Under the pieces are notes generated by a model. It was not told where the DNA came from and searched no databases. It worked only from the letters and a program-made list of their open reading frames with translations. Of a stretch of 64,000 bases of DNA, positions 63,739 through 64,000 are shown in pieces. Position numbers and translations under genes: made by a program. The first letter of the stretch is position 1. The number at the start of each line of letters is the position of its first letter. Source of the stretch: Diprion similis (Eukaryota > Arthropoda > Insecta > Hymenoptera > Diprionidae); NCBI RefSeq assembly GCF_021155765.1, contig NC_060110.1, positions 8,307,501 to 8,371,500 on the forward strand, written 5' to 3'.

Positions 63739-64000
63739 TATTTGTATCTGGTGTAATATCACTGTAAATATAGGACTAATATAATTACTTCTATTCCAAA
63801 ATAACTTCATGCTTTGTCACTAATGTGATAAACGAAGGGAGTTTGATAAAAATTAAGGGAAGCAGTCAGATTGATATGCACTTGATAACTGGAAAATTTG
63901 TATGCCCATCTTCATTATTCACACTGTGGGAATAATGGGCTGGGTTTCATATGATATGGAAACTTTTACAATATTAAACTTCTCTGTATTAGATAACAAA
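63739..64000. other. RBM22 3' flank
   Basis: A+T-rich sequence after the RBM22 stop, presumably its 3' UTR. No canonical AATAAA was noted close to the stop and no further gene is seen. Confidence 0.5.

Overview
The window is nuclear DNA of an insect, most likely a hymenopteran (order-level placement is an inference from gene content, short GT-AG introns and A+T-rich spacers; no species call is made). There are no prokaryotic features. Six protein-coding genes were rebuilt exon by exon by joining splice sites so that phase and conserved protein sequence both hold: Vps33A (+, 3856-7275), Tao kinase (+, 12283-19285), NIPSNAP (-, 24102-27401), FANCD2 (+, 28544-36498), a TANGO2/NRDE-domain gene (-, 36726-37808, N-terminus missing) and RBM22 (+, 62210-63738).

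Layout: 1-3855 holds no recognised gene but two foldback elements, one a 372 bp TTAA-flanked MITE. Vps33A follows. A GC-rich block at about 8.29-8.72 kb is probably the distal promoter and 5' UTR of Tao. From 19.3 to 24.1 kb lies A+T-rich spacer with one unassigned coding-like open frame. NIPSNAP and FANCD2 are divergent, about 1.1 kb apart; FANCD2 and TANGO2 are convergent, 227 bp apart. FANCD2 intron 1 carries a pogo-like MITE, and several introns carry pieces of a dispersed repeat family.

The dominant feature is a tandem satellite at 38.1-60.6 kb: about 72 copies of a 312/313 bp monomer, over a third of the window. The interior is homogenised and ordered into a trimeric higher-order repeat of about 938 bp, with recent duplications of 2191 and 3439 bp. 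The two outer edges are divergent, and they resemble each other more than the interior. The long open frames on its minus strand are judged non-coding.

Functionally the genes are unrelated housekeeping genes: lysosomal fusion (Vps33A), Hippo/cytoskeleton signalling (Tao), mitochondria (NIPSNAP, TANGO2), DNA crosslink repair (FANCD2) and splicing (RBM22). The best candidates for something undescribed are the satellite's higher-order and edge structure, and the FANCD2 N-terminal extension rich in CDK and SQ/TQ sites.
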